In this document: piece after piece, positions 1-9,043 of the stretch
Numbering within the stretch: the stretch's first letter is position 1
How the letters are laid out: every line of letters starts with the position of its first letter
Origin: Paraglaciecola sp030730205
Lineage (GTDB): Bacteria; Pseudomonadota; Gammaproteobacteria; Enterobacterales; Alteromonadaceae
DNA: 64,000 bases
Direction of reading: 5' to 3'
Assembly (NCBI RefSeq): GCF_052119645.1
Contig: NZ_JBGQOM010000014.1
Coordinates: forward strand, 59,028 to 123,027
Notes under the pieces: generated by a model
Told to the model about the DNA's origin: nothing
The model's input: only the letters and a program-made list of their open reading frames with translations
Databases searched by the model: none
Translations under genes and position numbers: made by a program

Positions 1-163
1 AGGGCGCTAATTTTCCTGAGGCGTAAGCTGCACCTACATAAGAGCCAATTGAGCAGCCCGTTACGATATCTATTTCAATACCAAGCTCTTCTAAAGCTTG
101 AATAACACCAATGTGAGCCCAACCACGAGAGGCACCGCTACCTAGCGCTAACCCAATTTTCAT
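1..163 (-). CDS. rssA: Patatin-like phospholipase, RssA family (N-terminal 54 residues; gene runs off the window)
   Basis: Partial gene whose first 54 codons lie in the window. The protein begins MKIGLALGSGASRGWAHIGV, the glycine-rich oxyanion-hole region of patatin-type serine hydrolases. The nucleophile elbow GCSIG follows near residue 40 (G-x-S-x-G). The start at 163 is preceded by a strong ribosome site (AAGGAG). Enterobacterial RssA has nearly the same opening. The substrate of this subfamily is poorly defined, so only a cytoplasmic patatin-like hydrolase role is claimed. Confidence 0.85.
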   Translation of the reverse strand, partial: MKIGLALGSGASRGWAHIGVIQALEELGIEIDIVTGCSIGSYVGAAYASGKLAP

Positions 164-187
164 GCCTTTTCTCCTTGATTCCCACAC

Positions 188-1099
188 TTACAAATTTATA
201 ATTTTTACGCTCGATTCTTCCTGCTCGTCTACCAATAGCCTCGGGTTAAAAGTAGGAGGGTCAAAAGCAAGATCGCCGTTTTCATAGGGCGTGGCTTGTG
301 TCGCCAGTTCAGCAAAGTTAAACAGCTTAGTATCGGCTAAATGGGAGGGCGTTACATTCTGCAAAGCTTTAAACATCGATTCTATGCGACCTGGAAAGCG
401 TTTATCCCAATCATTTAACATGCCTTTGATTGCCACTCGTTGCAAGTTGTCTTGTGAACCACACAAATTACATGGAATGATAGGAAACTCCAGAATACTC
501 GAATAGCGCGCAATGTCTTTTTCGGCGCAATAGGCTAAAGGGCGGATGACCATTTGTTTACCATCATCACTGACAAGTTTGGGCGGCATGGCTTTTAACT
601 GTCCACCGTGAAACATATTTAAGAATAACGTTTCTAATATATCGTCACGGTGATGACCTAATGCAATTTTAGTGGCACCTAATTCTGTCGCAGTACGATA
701 CAAGATCCCCCGCCGTAAACGAGAGCATAAAGAACAGGTGGTTTTTCCCTCAGGTATTTTATCTAGCACGATAGAGTAGGTGTCTTCTTCGACTATTTTA
801 TAGTCGACGCCCAGTTCAGATAAGTAACGGGGTAAGACGTGCTCTGGAAAACCCGGTTGTTTTTGATCTAAATTAACCGCGACGATAGTAAATTTGAGAG
901 GCGCGACGCGTTGCATGTATAGCAATACATCAAGCATGGTATAGCTGTCTTTACCACCTGACAAACACACCATAACCTTGTCACCATCTTCAATCATATT
1001 GAAATCGGCAATGGCTTGGCCGGTAAATCGGCGTATTCTTTTTTGAAGTTTGTTAAAACTGTATTTCTTTTTGGAATCTAATGCTGAAATCTGGCTCAT
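188..1099 (-). CDS. ttcA: tRNA 2-thiocytidine(32) synthetase TtcA
   Basis: TtcA uses ATP and a [4Fe-4S] cluster to thiolate cytidine 32 of certain tRNAs. The 303-residue protein has the PP-loop SGGKDS near residue 48 and cysteine pairs CSLC and PCNLC, matching the three cluster-binding cysteines of the family. The open frame extends 97 codons further upstream, but that stretch is low-complexity and Cys-rich and does not resemble the family, so the start at MSQISALD (1099) was chosen. TtcA commonly lies close to uspE and the cbb3 oxidase locus in gammaproteobacteria; here an ABC exporter separates it from uspE. Confidence 0.95.
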   Translation of the reverse strand: MSQISALDSKKKYSFNKLQKRIRRFTGQAIADFNMIEDGDKVMVCLSGGKDSYTMLDVLLYMQRVAPLKFTIVAVNLDQKQPGFPEHVLPRYLSELGVDYKIVEEDTYSIVLDKIPEGKTTCSLCSRLRRGILYRTATELGATKIALGHHRDDILETLFLNMFHGGQLKAMPPKLVSDDGKQMVIRPLAYCAEKDIARYSSILEFPIIPCNLCGSQDNLQRVAIKGMLNDWDKRFPGRIESMFKALQNVTPSHLADTKLFNFAELATQATPYENGDLAFDPPTFNPRLLVDEQEESSVKIINL

Positions 1100-1256
1100 T
1101 GGCTCGTCTTTAAATGCTGTTATTGCTTGAAACGCTAAACTCGATGGGCAATTATAACGGAAAATACAGCAATAAAAATCAGTGATTTTGTGCCTTGACA
1201 ATCGAGGGGCTAAAATTATTCGATTTAAGGCATTAAAAAAGTTGCAATTGGACTCT

Positions 1257-1919
1257 ATGGAATTAGCGATAAACATCAAAGACTTAAATTTTAGTTGGCA
1301 AAAACAGAGTATGTTTAAGTTACATATTAGTCGTTGGCAGGTAGAAAAAGCACAGCACCTATTTTTGTATGGTAATTCAGGTAGTGGCAAGTCTACTTTA
1401 TTGAATCTTTTAAGTGCTGTGGTGAGCGGATATTCCGGTTCGATTGAAATCTTAGGGCAAGACCTAAACAGCTTATCGGCAGCTAAAAGAGACCAATTTA
1501 GAGCGAATAACGTGGGTATGATATTTCAGCAATTTAATTTATTACCATATTTAAGCGGCTTGCAAAATATTCAGTTAGGTCAGTATTTTTCTTCGAGCAA
1601 CTCAGACAGTAAACAACAATTACTCGAACAATTGACCGATAAACTTCAGTTGAGTGGATCATTGCTCGCGCAAGCGGCCAGTGAAATGAGTGTAGGACAG
1701 CAGCAACGAGTGGCGGTTGTTAGGGCCTTGATCAATCAACCTCAACTTATTATTGCAGACGAGCCAACCTCAGCATTAGACAGCGAATTACGTGATCACT
1801 TTATTCAACTATTGCTTGAATGTGCGCAAAAAAGTACGGTCATTTTTGTCAGTCATGATAAGAGCCTCGCCAATCATTTTTCTCAGCAAGTGAATTTTGC
1901 TGACCTTCTAGCTCAATAG
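1257..1919 (+). CDS. ABC transporter ATP-binding protein, LolD/MacB type
   Basis: A 220-residue ATPase with Walker A GNSGSGKST, a Q-loop (FQQFNLL), signature MSVGQQQR, Walker B LIIADEP and the switch histidine in VSHD. The sequence falls in the LolD/MacB-like family, which pairs with FtsX-type permeases and does not carry out classical import. The frame is open 25 codons upstream, but the conserved protein starts at MELAINIKDL (1257). The permease gene starts 13 bp after the stop, so the two form one transporter operon. The cargo is not shown by the ATPase; see the permease for a metal hint. Confidence 0.88.
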   Translation: MELAINIKDLNFSWQKQSMFKLHISRWQVEKAQHLFLYGNSGSGKSTLLNLLSAVVSGYSGSIEILGQDLNSLSAAKRDQFRANNVGMIFQQFNLLPYLSGLQNIQLGQYFSSSNSDSKQQLLEQLTDKLQLSGSLLAQAASEMSVGQQQRVAVVRALINQPQLIIADEPTSALDSELRDHFIQLLLECAQKSTVIFVSHDKSLANHFSQQVNFADLLAQ

Positions 1920-1932
1920 GGCGACCATATTT

Positions 1933-3195
1933 ATGTTGTTTAACCTTAGTATAGCGAGTTTATTTTCACGTAAGCCTATGGTTTTTTTGACTTGTTTTTC
2001 TATTGCAATCAGCATGTTAGTGTTAGCCAGTGTTGCGCATATCGAAACGCAGGTGCGACAAAACTTCGAGCGGTCAGTATCCGGTGTAGACTTAATTGTT
2101 GGCAGCCGAACCAGTCAATTAAACTTATTGTTATTTTCAATCTTTCGCTTGGGGAATCCCAGCAATAATATGGCATGGCAAAGTTTTGCTGAGTTAGCCT
2201 CTAACAAACAAGTTTCGTGGGCAGTGCCTATTGTGCTGGGTGATTCGCACCAAGGTTATGCTGTGGTTGGTACCACCCTAGATTATTTCGAGCACGTCAA
2301 ATTTGCTCAACAAGATAAATTAAGCTTACAAGAGGGTAAGCTGTTTATGCACAATGAGCAACTTGTATTAGGTGCGACTGTGGCTCGAGATTTAGGCTAT
2401 CAACTTCAAGATGAGATAGTGCTGTCACATGGCGCGGGCAAAGTCAGTTTTAGCCAGCATAAAAATCATCCCTTTACTATCGTCGGGATATTAAATGCCA
2501 CAGGCACACCTATGGATCGCGCTATTTACATGCCAATTGAAGCAGTGGATAGTTTGCATGGTAGTGGCAGCAGTAAGCAAGATTCTCACGCACATGGGCA
2601 CGAATATGATGGCGTTCAAGAACATCATAACCATGCTGAGCATCCACAGGCAATTAGTGCTGCATTAGTAGGTGTCAACAGTAAAATCGCTTTGCTTAGT
2701 CTACAAAGGATTGTCAGCCAGAACAAAACAGAGCCTCTAACCGCGATTTTACCAAATGTGGCTTTACATGAACTTTGGCAAATGATGTCTGTGGTTGAAT
2801 TGAGTTTAAAGGTAATCGCAGTTTTGGTTTTGTTTGCTTCTTTAATCGGAATGACAACCATGTTGTTGGCCTCAATGCGTGAGCGCCAGCGTGAATTGTC
2901 GGTTCTTAGAGCGCTTGGCGCGAGGCCTTGGGTGTTAATATGGTTGGTAGAAGTCGAAGCATTATTGATTACCTTATTAGGGTGCATTTTAGGTTATGTC
3001 TTTCTGAGTTTAGGTTTAACGTGTCTGCAGCCTGTCTTGCTTCATCACTATGCTTTTAACATTGCTCGTTTTCCTGAACCTCTAACATTTCTTGGCTTTA
3101 CCGGCCTTGCCTTGGGTTTAGCAGGTATGTTGGCCTTAATACCTGCATTGCTCAGCTATAAAAAGAGTTTGTCAGGCGGCCTGCGGTTTCCATAA
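1933..3195 (+). CDS. FtsX/MacB-type ABC permease with a histidine-rich periplasmic loop
   Basis: A 420-residue inner-membrane protein with one N-terminal transmembrane helix (about residues 13-33), a large periplasmic domain and three C-terminal helices, the layout of MacB/LolC/FtsX permeases. Residues about 217-238 form an acidic and His-rich insert (HAHGHEYDG, then EHHNHAEH), suggesting that the periplasmic domain binds a transition metal. Related ATPase/permease pairs sit in Zur-controlled operons of pseudomonads together with DUF2796 and DUF3299 proteins (recalled, not checked). Neither partner gene nor a Zur site is visible here. Function is inferred as an exporter or mechanotransmitter linked to zinc or another metal. 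Confidence 0.8.
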   Translation: MLFNLSIASLFSRKPMVFLTCFSIAISMLVLASVAHIETQVRQNFERSVSGVDLIVGSRTSQLNLLLFSIFRLGNPSNNMAWQSFAELASNKQVSWAVPIVLGDSHQGYAVVGTTLDYFEHVKFAQQDKLSLQEGKLFMHNEQLVLGATVARDLGYQLQDEIVLSHGAGKVSFSQHKNHPFTIVGILNATGTPMDRAIYMPIEAVDSLHGSGSSKQDSHAHGHEYDGVQEHHNHAEHPQAISAALVGVNSKIALLSLQRIVSQNKTEPLTAILPNVALHELWQMMSVVELSLKVIAVLVLFASLIGMTTMLLASMRERQRELSVLRALGARPWVLIWLVEVEALLITLLGCILGYVFLSLGLTCLQPVLLHHYAFNIARFPEPLTFLGFTGLALGLAGMLALIPALLSYKKSLSGGLRFP

Positions 3196-3222
3196 TGGTA
3201 CAGGGTGTTTTCTTTGTTTGAA

Positions 3223-4152
3223 TCAAATCCGAATAGGGGAAACAAACCCTTCAGGTTTAATCGCCAATACGTCACAGTTTAATTTATCAATAACATGTTC
3301 TGCGGTGTTGCCTATCAATGCTGCAGATATACCTTGCCTACCTACCGTGCCAAGCACCACAAGCTCTGCGTCAAGTTGTTCTGCGCAATGAGGAATAACG
3401 TATTCAGGTAGGCCCTCATCAATATGGCACTGTGCTGGCGAAATATGATGTTGCTGCGCATGGTTTTGCATGGCGTCAATATGATGTTGACGGATGGTCT
3501 GATTATATTGGGTAGGATCAAATTCAGGTATTTCAATGACGATGTTGGTAGGTGTACCCGGATAGGCGTTGACCAGATGCAGTTCAGAACCTAATAATTT
3601 AGTGAAGTGTAAGGCGTGTTTGGTGATTTGTTGGTTGAGGGATTGGTGCTCTTCAATATCTGATCCTAAATTTAACGCTGCGATAATTTTGCCGCCCATA
3701 GGCCAATCATGTTCTTTAACCAGAAGCACGGGTACAGGCGCTTTGCGCATAATATGCCAATCTGTTGGCGTAAAGATGACCGACTCTAGTAAGCTATGTT
3801 GTTGAGTGCCTTTTACGATCAGGTCATACCCTTTTTCAATCACTTCGTAGATAATGCTTTCGTATGGCCGATTGTGCCATACGACTTTTATATCAATTTT
3901 ATGATCAGTCTCGCTAAACGCTTCTTTAATGACATTCGTCAACCATTCTGTTCTATCGTCAACCACGGCCTGACGCATATTCTCTCTTTCATCCATGGAT
4001 AACATGGTGGTCATTTCATAGGAAAAATCGTAAATGTTAAGAAATGCAGTAACACTGGCGCCCGTTTTTTCCGATATTTCAAGGGCTCTAGATAAGGATT
4101 TCTGCTGTTCTGTATTGCTATCAATAACCGCTAGAATCTTTTTAAAGTTCAT
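3223..4152 (-). CDS. uspE: Universal stress protein UspE (tandem Usp domains)
   Basis: About 309 residues with two Usp folds. The first covers roughly residues 3-145 and holds the diverged segment DLIVKGTQQHS. The second covers about 155-305 and keeps an ATP-loop-like GTVGRQGISAALIGNT. This matches UspE, a cytoplasmic stress and adhesion protein. An ATG two codons upstream (4158) is in frame, but the GAGG ribosome site sits 8 nt from the ATG at 4152 and only 2 nt from the other, so 4152 is preferred. In many gammaproteobacteria fnr lies directly next to uspE; here the neighbour is the TauE/SafE-like gene. Confidence 0.92.
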   Translation of the reverse strand: MNFKKILAVIDSNTEQQKSLSRALEISEKTGASVTAFLNIYDFSYEMTTMLSMDERENMRQAVVDDRTEWLTNVIKEAFSETDHKIDIKVVWHNRPYESIIYEVIEKGYDLIVKGTQQHSLLESVIFTPTDWHIMRKAPVPVLLVKEHDWPMGGKIIAALNLGSDIEEHQSLNQQITKHALHFTKLLGSELHLVNAYPGTPTNIVIEIPEFDPTQYNQTIRQHHIDAMQNHAQQHHISPAQCHIDEGLPEYVIPHCAEQLDAELVVLGTVGRQGISAALIGNTAEHVIDKLNCDVLAIKPEGFVSPIRI

Positions 4153-4246
4153 ACCCATTACCTCAAATAATTAACCAATAAAGTGTTTAATCATGAGCTA
4201 AGTGTATGAAGCTATCGCACTTTTCGCCAATAACTAAGTGAAAGAT

Positions 4247-4921
4247 TTAATGATTAGCAAGTAGCTGCACAGCCTTTAAAACAGTAAATAAACCATATAA
4301 CAACAAGCTTACCGCTATTACTTGTTTAAACAAAGGGTGGGTAACAATGTGCTGAAGTGTTTTAAAGCCAAGGGCCATGAGTACCATAACCGGTAAGGTA
4401 CCTAAACCAAAGGCAAACATAATTTTAGCCCCGGCAATAGCCTCCCCACTGGCAAGCGCCCAAGTTAATGTTGAGTACACTAAGCCGCATGGCAACCAAC
4501 CCCAAAGCATACCATAGGGTAGGGCGCTGATGGGTGAACGAAATGGGATAAAACGCTTAGACAGAGGGCTGATGTATTTCCATAAGTGCTTTCCGCCTTT
4601 TTCTACAAATAGTAAACCATGCCACCAACCACCGATATAACACGCAAGTACCATTAAAAAAACACCGCTAATAAACTGCAGTACTGACACACCCGCTAGG
4701 CTATGATGACTCACGAATTGGCCAAGTAAGCCCACTAGGGCTCCAGCAATACTATAACTAAGGATGCGACCCATATTATAAGCTAAGATGTAGGGATAAT
4801 TAGCGTGGTTATTGGGGATCGCGAAACTTAGTGCGCCGACAATTCCTCCGCACATTCCCACGCAGTGCACACTACCGGCTATCCCAATCAAAAAAGCGGA
4901 TAAAAAACTCAGATCAGTCAT
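4247..4921 (-). CDS. Sulfite exporter TauE/SafE-like (UreH-type) membrane protein of the cbb3 locus
   Basis: A 224-residue polytopic membrane protein. Near residue 19 it has the motif HCVGMCGG, typical of the DsbD/UreH-like TauE/SafE family members encoded after ccoS in many proteobacteria. Its start overlaps the end of ccoS by 8 bp, so the genes are probably translationally coupled. The conserved Cys/Met/His motif and the position suggest a role in copper or thiol handling during oxidase assembly, but the exact job of this family is not established. It is the last gene of the ccoH-ccoI-ccoS run. Confidence 0.85.
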   Translation of the reverse strand: MTDLSFLSAFLIGIAGSVHCVGMCGGIVGALSFAIPNNHANYPYILAYNMGRILSYSIAGALVGLLGQFVSHHSLAGVSVLQFISGVFLMVLACYIGGWWHGLLFVEKGGKHLWKYISPLSKRFIPFRSPISALPYGMLWGWLPCGLVYSTLTWALASGEAIAGAKIMFAFGLGTLPVMVLMALGFKTLQHIVTHPLFKQVIAVSLLLYGLFTVLKAVQLLANH

Positions 4922-5120
4922 GTTGTTTAGGATCAGTCTTGGTCTGCTCGTTTTGTTGAAGGTTGGGTTCTACTTTCTTAACGTCATCGTCAAATAAAAT
5001 ACTGTGGCCATGGCGCTCTAAATCATCAAACTGATTAGATTTTACCGCCCAAAAAAAGATAGCAATAGCAAGACACACTAATACGATTGCTAAGGGGATC
5101 AATACGTAGATAACACTCAT
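4914..5120 (-). CDS. ccoS: cbb3-type cytochrome oxidase assembly protein CcoS
   Basis: A 68-residue protein with one N-terminal membrane helix (about residues 4-24) followed by the family segment NQFDDLERHG and an acidic DDD stretch. CcoS is needed to load heme and copper into CcoN. It lies 13 bp after ccoI and overlaps the following TauE/SafE-like gene, the usual order of the cbb3 maturation operon. Confidence 0.93.
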   Translation of the reverse strand: MSVIYVLIPLAIVLVCLAIAIFFWAVKSNQFDDLERHGHSILFDDDVKKVEPNLQQNEQTKTDPKQHD

Positions 5121-5133
5121 AATATTTGACTTA

Positions 5134-7503
5134 TTACCTTAATAAACGTGTGGCATTAGCTACCACAATGAGTGAACTTACCGACATGCCGATAACCGCA
5201 ATTAGCGGACTGAGTGAGCCAGTAACAGCAAGAGGTAAAATTAACAAATTATAAGCAGTAGCCCAAGCGATGTTTTGTTTTATATTACGTTGGGTTCGTA
5301 TTGCTTGCTGAATAATCACTGGGATTTTATCAAGGGCGTTATCTAGCAAGATAATGTCCGCTGACGATTTCGCTAGATCAGTACTTAGACCTAAGGTAAT
5401 AGATACGTCAGCCTGTGCTAAAACCGGTGCATCATTGATACCATCCCCAATCATCAGAACAGTATGACCTTGATGTTGTGCTTGTTGAATGATTGAAAGT
5501 TTTTGCGCGGGCTCTAGATGGGCATGATAATGTTTGATATTCAGTTCTTGGGCTAATTTTTCTACCGCTAGCTCATTATCTCCGCTGAGTAAGCTAACGT
5601 ACTTCGGCGCTAAACTGTTAATTAAACGAGCACTTTCTGGGCGGATCGCGTCGGCTAACAAAAATGCCGCTAATAGTGTATCGCCACAGGTTAAAAACAC
5701 GTTGAATGAAGCCAATTCATCCTTGCTGGTGACTTGGCAAAACCGCGCAGAACCTATGCGATAGGTTTTGCCATTGATCTCGCCACTGACCCCATTGGCG
5801 ATGGTTTCTTGGGCATCCTTTACAATATCGCTAGCACTGAACTCTTTAAAAACCGCTGCAATAGGGTGAGAAGAATATTGCTCTAAACTTGACGCTAATT
5901 TCAGTATTTCTTGCTCGTTTAAGTCACTGAAATTAGTAAGCTGCTTGATGATAAACTTCCCTTCGGTCAAGGTGCCCGTCTTGTCTAAGCCTACCCAATC
6001 TACCTGGGTTAATTGCTCTAATACATCTGCTCGTTTGAGTAATACACCGCGTTTGTTCAGATAACCTACGGTACACGTTAAACTCACTGGCGTGGCTAAA
6101 CCTAGTGCACAAGGGCAGGTGGCAATTAACACTGAAATCATGACCCAAAACGCAAGATCAGGGGCGATAAAAAGCCAAGTTGCATAAGTCAGGCCAGCAA
6201 TAATAAGCACAAACATTACAAACTGATGAGCGGTTCTGTCGGCAAAGTTAGCGAGCCGTGGCTTAGAGAGTAGAGCACGATTTTGTAGTTGATTGATTTG
6301 ATTTGCCACAGAGTGATGCAAAGCGTTAAGCACTTCGATAACCAGCGTACCTACTTCGTTGATGGTTCCAGCATACACCTTATCGTCTTGCTGTTTAGTT
6401 ATCAGCTGAAACTCGCCTGTTAACATGGATTCATTAACTTGACCATTGCCCTGTCGTACTATGCCATCAACCGGAATAATCTCACCAACCTTAACTAGAA
6501 CGAGTTGGCCAATTTTCAAGTGCTTGGCTAACACACTCTGATGGCTATTATCTTCATTAATTAAGGTTGCAGTTGTCGGCATATGGCTAAAAAGATTGGA
6601 TGAAATTTGTGCGGCTTTAAAACGAGCATTTTGTTCAAGAAAACGACTAATCAATAATAAAAACACAAACATGCACAACGACTCGAAATAGGTTTGACCC
6701 TGTGCTGTGGTGGTGGCGTATAAACCAGAAACATAGATCGAGATTAGGGCAAAACTGATTGGGACATCCATATTCACTGAGCGAGCTTTTAACGCGCGCC
6801 AAGCGCTTAAATAAAACCCTATCGCAGAATAAAGTGCCACAGGGGTGCTTAGCACGAGGCTAACCCAATTGAAATATTGTTTAGTCTGGGCGTCAATCTG
6901 ACCAAATAGATCGAAAAAAACACCCAGATTTAACATCATAACTTGCATGGTCATGAGACCTGCTAGGCCCAGGCGTTTAAGCAGTAGCTTGTTTTCCTGT
7001 TGATGCAAAGCTTCGTGTTGTTCTTCTTGAAAGGGTTTCGCTAGGTAACCTATTTGTTGAATCTTTTGCAGTATTTGACTGAGTTTGAGCGCTTTGTCGT
7101 CCCAAATCACGATCAGGCGCTTAGTGGTGACATTGGCACCAACACTGCGTATCCCGCCCAGTTTACTTAGCTGTTTTTCTAACAACCAACCACAAGCTGC
7201 ACAATTAATTCCGGCAATACTTAATTGAATCTCTCGATTTTCACCTGACTGATATACAAACTCTTCGGTAATATTATCTTCATCAAACAGTTGTAGGGAT
7301 TCAAGTATGTCATTATTTTTATCTGACACTTTATCAGCCAGTTCACTGCGAAAGCTGTAATAATTCTCTAGCCCATTGCTGACGATCGCTTCTGCAACAG
7401 CTTGACAGCCTGGACAACAGAAAAAACGCATCTCATTGAGTACCACAGAAGAATAGGCTGCACTCGGATTTTTGGTACCACAATGATAACAACTTTGCTG
7501 CAT
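5134..7503 (-). CDS. ccoI: Cu(+)-translocating P-type ATPase CcoI (FixI), cbb3 oxidase assembly
   Basis: A 789-residue P1B-ATPase that exports copper toward the periplasm for the CuB centre of cbb3 oxidase. In order it has: an N-terminal Cys-rich segment (CYHCG, CCPGC) typical of CcoI and absent from CopA, a heavy-metal domain with GINCAAC (Cys 101 and 104), membrane helices, the metal-site CPC near residue 466, the phosphorylation loop DKTGTLTEG near 504, and GDGINDAP near 683. It is followed by ccoS and preceded by ccoH at a 3-bp gap, so the genes form one operon. Confidence 0.95.
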   Translation of the reverse strand: MQQSCYHCGTKNPSAAYSSVVLNEMRFFCCPGCQAVAEAIVSNGLENYYSFRSELADKVSDKNNDILESLQLFDEDNITEEFVYQSGENREIQLSIAGINCAACGWLLEKQLSKLGGIRSVGANVTTKRLIVIWDDKALKLSQILQKIQQIGYLAKPFQEEQHEALHQQENKLLLKRLGLAGLMTMQVMMLNLGVFFDLFGQIDAQTKQYFNWVSLVLSTPVALYSAIGFYLSAWRALKARSVNMDVPISFALISIYVSGLYATTTAQGQTYFESLCMFVFLLLISRFLEQNARFKAAQISSNLFSHMPTTATLINEDNSHQSVLAKHLKIGQLVLVKVGEIIPVDGIVRQGNGQVNESMLTGEFQLITKQQDDKVYAGTINEVGTLVIEVLNALHHSVANQINQLQNRALLSKPRLANFADRTAHQFVMFVLIIAGLTYATWLFIAPDLAFWVMISVLIATCPCALGLATPVSLTCTVGYLNKRGVLLKRADVLEQLTQVDWVGLDKTGTLTEGKFIIKQLTNFSDLNEQEILKLASSLEQYSSHPIAAVFKEFSASDIVKDAQETIANGVSGEINGKTYRIGSARFCQVTSKDELASFNVFLTCGDTLLAAFLLADAIRPESARLINSLAPKYVSLLSGDNELAVEKLAQELNIKHYHAHLEPAQKLSIIQQAQHQGHTVLMIGDGINDAPVLAQADVSITLGLSTDLAKSSADIILLDNALDKIPVIIQQAIRTQRNIKQNIAWATAYNLLILPLAVTGSLSPLIAVIGMSVSSLIVVANATRLLR

Positions 7504-7506
7504 GTT

Positions 7507-8019
7507 CTACTCGGGTTTAAGAACTACAGGAGTGCTCTGTGGTAGATGAACGACTTGTTGAATTTTCCACAGCTCGTCATACGGGTGCAAACTGATCCGC
7601 CACTTGCCCTGTAAAGGGTGTTCTATCTCACCTTTGTATTGTCCTGCAGCATCTTTGAGTAACACCGTTTTAAAATCTTTGAATTGTTGTGTTGAATGGA
7701 AAAAATCCATGGTTAATGCCGCACCATCATCAACGTTGCCTGAAACGAGTTCAAGCACAACATTGGTGTCACTAAACACAACATGAGCCTCGATTTGGCG
7801 GACTTTCGCTTCTTGTATTTTATGAATATCAAGATTTATAGACCGTCCTTCTTTGTAATAATCATCTTTTACTAAGCTATCTTCGCTGTTAAAAGCAAAG
7901 TTCATCATGGTAAAACTTAAAACCATCGAAGACAGGGGAATGACGATTAAAAACCATGGCCAAAACTGTTTATACCAAGCCTGCTTTTCAGCATGTTGTT
8001 GCATGTAAGTTTCCATCAT
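7507..8019 (-). CDS. ccoH: FixH/CcoH family cbb3 oxidase assembly protein
   Basis: About 170 residues with one membrane helix (residues about 20-42) after a short basic stretch, then a periplasmic domain with the conserved DDYYKEGRSIN and a C-terminal LHPYDE segment. CcoH is a membrane-anchored factor needed for stable cbb3 assembly. The 8019 start has no clear ribosome site; the ATG at 8004 has GGA about 8 nt upstream and may be used instead. A strong terminator separates this gene from ccoP. The usual intervening gene ccoG is missing. Confidence 0.88.
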   Translation of the reverse strand: MMETYMQQHAEKQAWYKQFWPWFLIVIPLSSMVLSFTMMNFAFNSEDSLVKDDYYKEGRSINLDIHKIQEAKVRQIEAHVVFSDTNVVLELVSGNVDDGAALTMDFFHSTQQFKDFKTVLLKDAAGQYKGEIEHPLQGKWRISLHPYDELWKIQQVVHLPQSTPVVLKPE

Positions 8020-8044
8020 AAAAATGAATTTGTAGAATAAAACA

Positions 8045-8072
8045 TAAAAAAGCCCCGGATAAACCGAGGCTT
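8045..8072 (-). terminator. Rho-independent terminator after ccoNOQP
   Basis: Read on the minus strand, AAGCCTCGG pairs with CCGGGGCTT (9 bp with one G-U pair) around a 5-nt loop, followed directly by a run of T. It lies between the ccoP stop and the ccoH start, so it should end the structural oxidase transcript and make ccoH-I-S depend on read-through or a separate promoter. Confidence 0.85.
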
Positions 8073-8089
8073 ATTTTAGTTATCAATTA

Positions 8090-9043
8090 TTACTTGTCTT
8101 GTGAAAGACTGTAAACGTATGCTGCGACTAAATGGATCTTCTTTTCACCCAAGGTGTTTTTGAAAGCAGGCATGACACCGTTACGCCCGTAGGTTAGCGT
8201 TTCAGTGACTTTTTCGTGACTGTTGCCATATAACCAAATGTCATCTGTTAGATTAGGAGCACCAAAGGCTTGATTGCCTTTACCATCGGGACCATGACAG
8301 GCAGCACAGGCAACAAATCTGTCTTTGCCTTTTGCCGCTAATGACTCGTCCACCTTACGACCACTTAATCCTAGAACGTAGTTAACCACTTCTTCAATAC
8401 CGTCAGCGCCCATGCTATCAAACCAAGCAGGCATTATGGCATTACGACCGTTGATTAACGTCTCAGTAATCTTTTCTGGTGTACCGCCATACAACCAGTC
8501 GTTGTCCGTAAGGTTAGGGAAACCTCTTTGACCACGAGCATCAGAGCCATGGCACTGTGAGCAATTTTGACTAAATAATCGCTGCCCAACCTTCAAAGCT
8601 TCTGCGTCCTTTGCAAGTTCCGTAATGGGCCTCGCATAGTAGCCGTCAAAAATAGGTTGGAATAACTCATTGGCTTGATCAACTTCACGGTCGTACTGAC
8701 TGATAACGCCGTCAGCTTTATTTTTCTCTACAGCTGCTCTGGATTCAGCTAACGATAAAATACCTTGATTTGAACTTTGCCAATTCCATAGACCTTTGAA
8801 GTTACCTAATCCCGGGTAAAGCAGTAAATATAGTAGTGCCCAAACGATACAAATATAAAAAAGTATCGTCCACCAACGGGGTAATTGGTTATTGATTTCG
8901 AGTATGCCGTCAAATTCATGATGCATATCATCGCCTTCTTTAACGCCAGTCTTATTTGATAAACACCAACGTAACAGTAAAAAACAACCCAAAATACTTC
9001 CCAGTGTAATTACTGAGATCCAAATGCTCCAAAAACTACTCAT
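8090..9043 (-). CDS. ccoP: cbb3 oxidase diheme subunit CcoP
   Basis: A 317-residue membrane-anchored c-type diheme protein that carries electrons to CcoN. Two hydrophobic segments (about residues 5-26 and 57-78) precede two cytochrome c domains with heme motifs CSQCH (near 161) and CAACH (near 245). Methionines in IMPAWF and VMPAF fit axial-ligand positions. Its start codon overlaps the end of ccoQ by 8 bp. It is the last gene of ccoNOQP before the terminator. Confidence 0.96.
   Translation of the reverse strand: MSSFWSIWISVITLGSILGCFLLLRWCLSNKTGVKEGDDMHHEFDGILEINNQLPRWWTILFYICIVWALLYLLLYPGLGNFKGLWNWQSSNQGILSLAESRAAVEKNKADGVISQYDREVDQANELFQPIFDGYYARPITELAKDAEALKVGQRLFSQNCSQCHGSDARGQRGFPNLTDNDWLYGGTPEKITETLINGRNAIMPAWFDSMGADGIEEVVNYVLGLSGRKVDESLAAKGKDRFVACAACHGPDGKGNQAFGAPNLTDDIWLYGNSHEKVTETLTYGRNGVMPAFKNTLGEKKIHLVAAYVYSLSQDK

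Noticed and set aside
2625..2987. 120-codon minus-strand frame inside the ABC permease
   Set aside because: It lies antisense to a conserved transmembrane region of the permease and has no recognisable motif.
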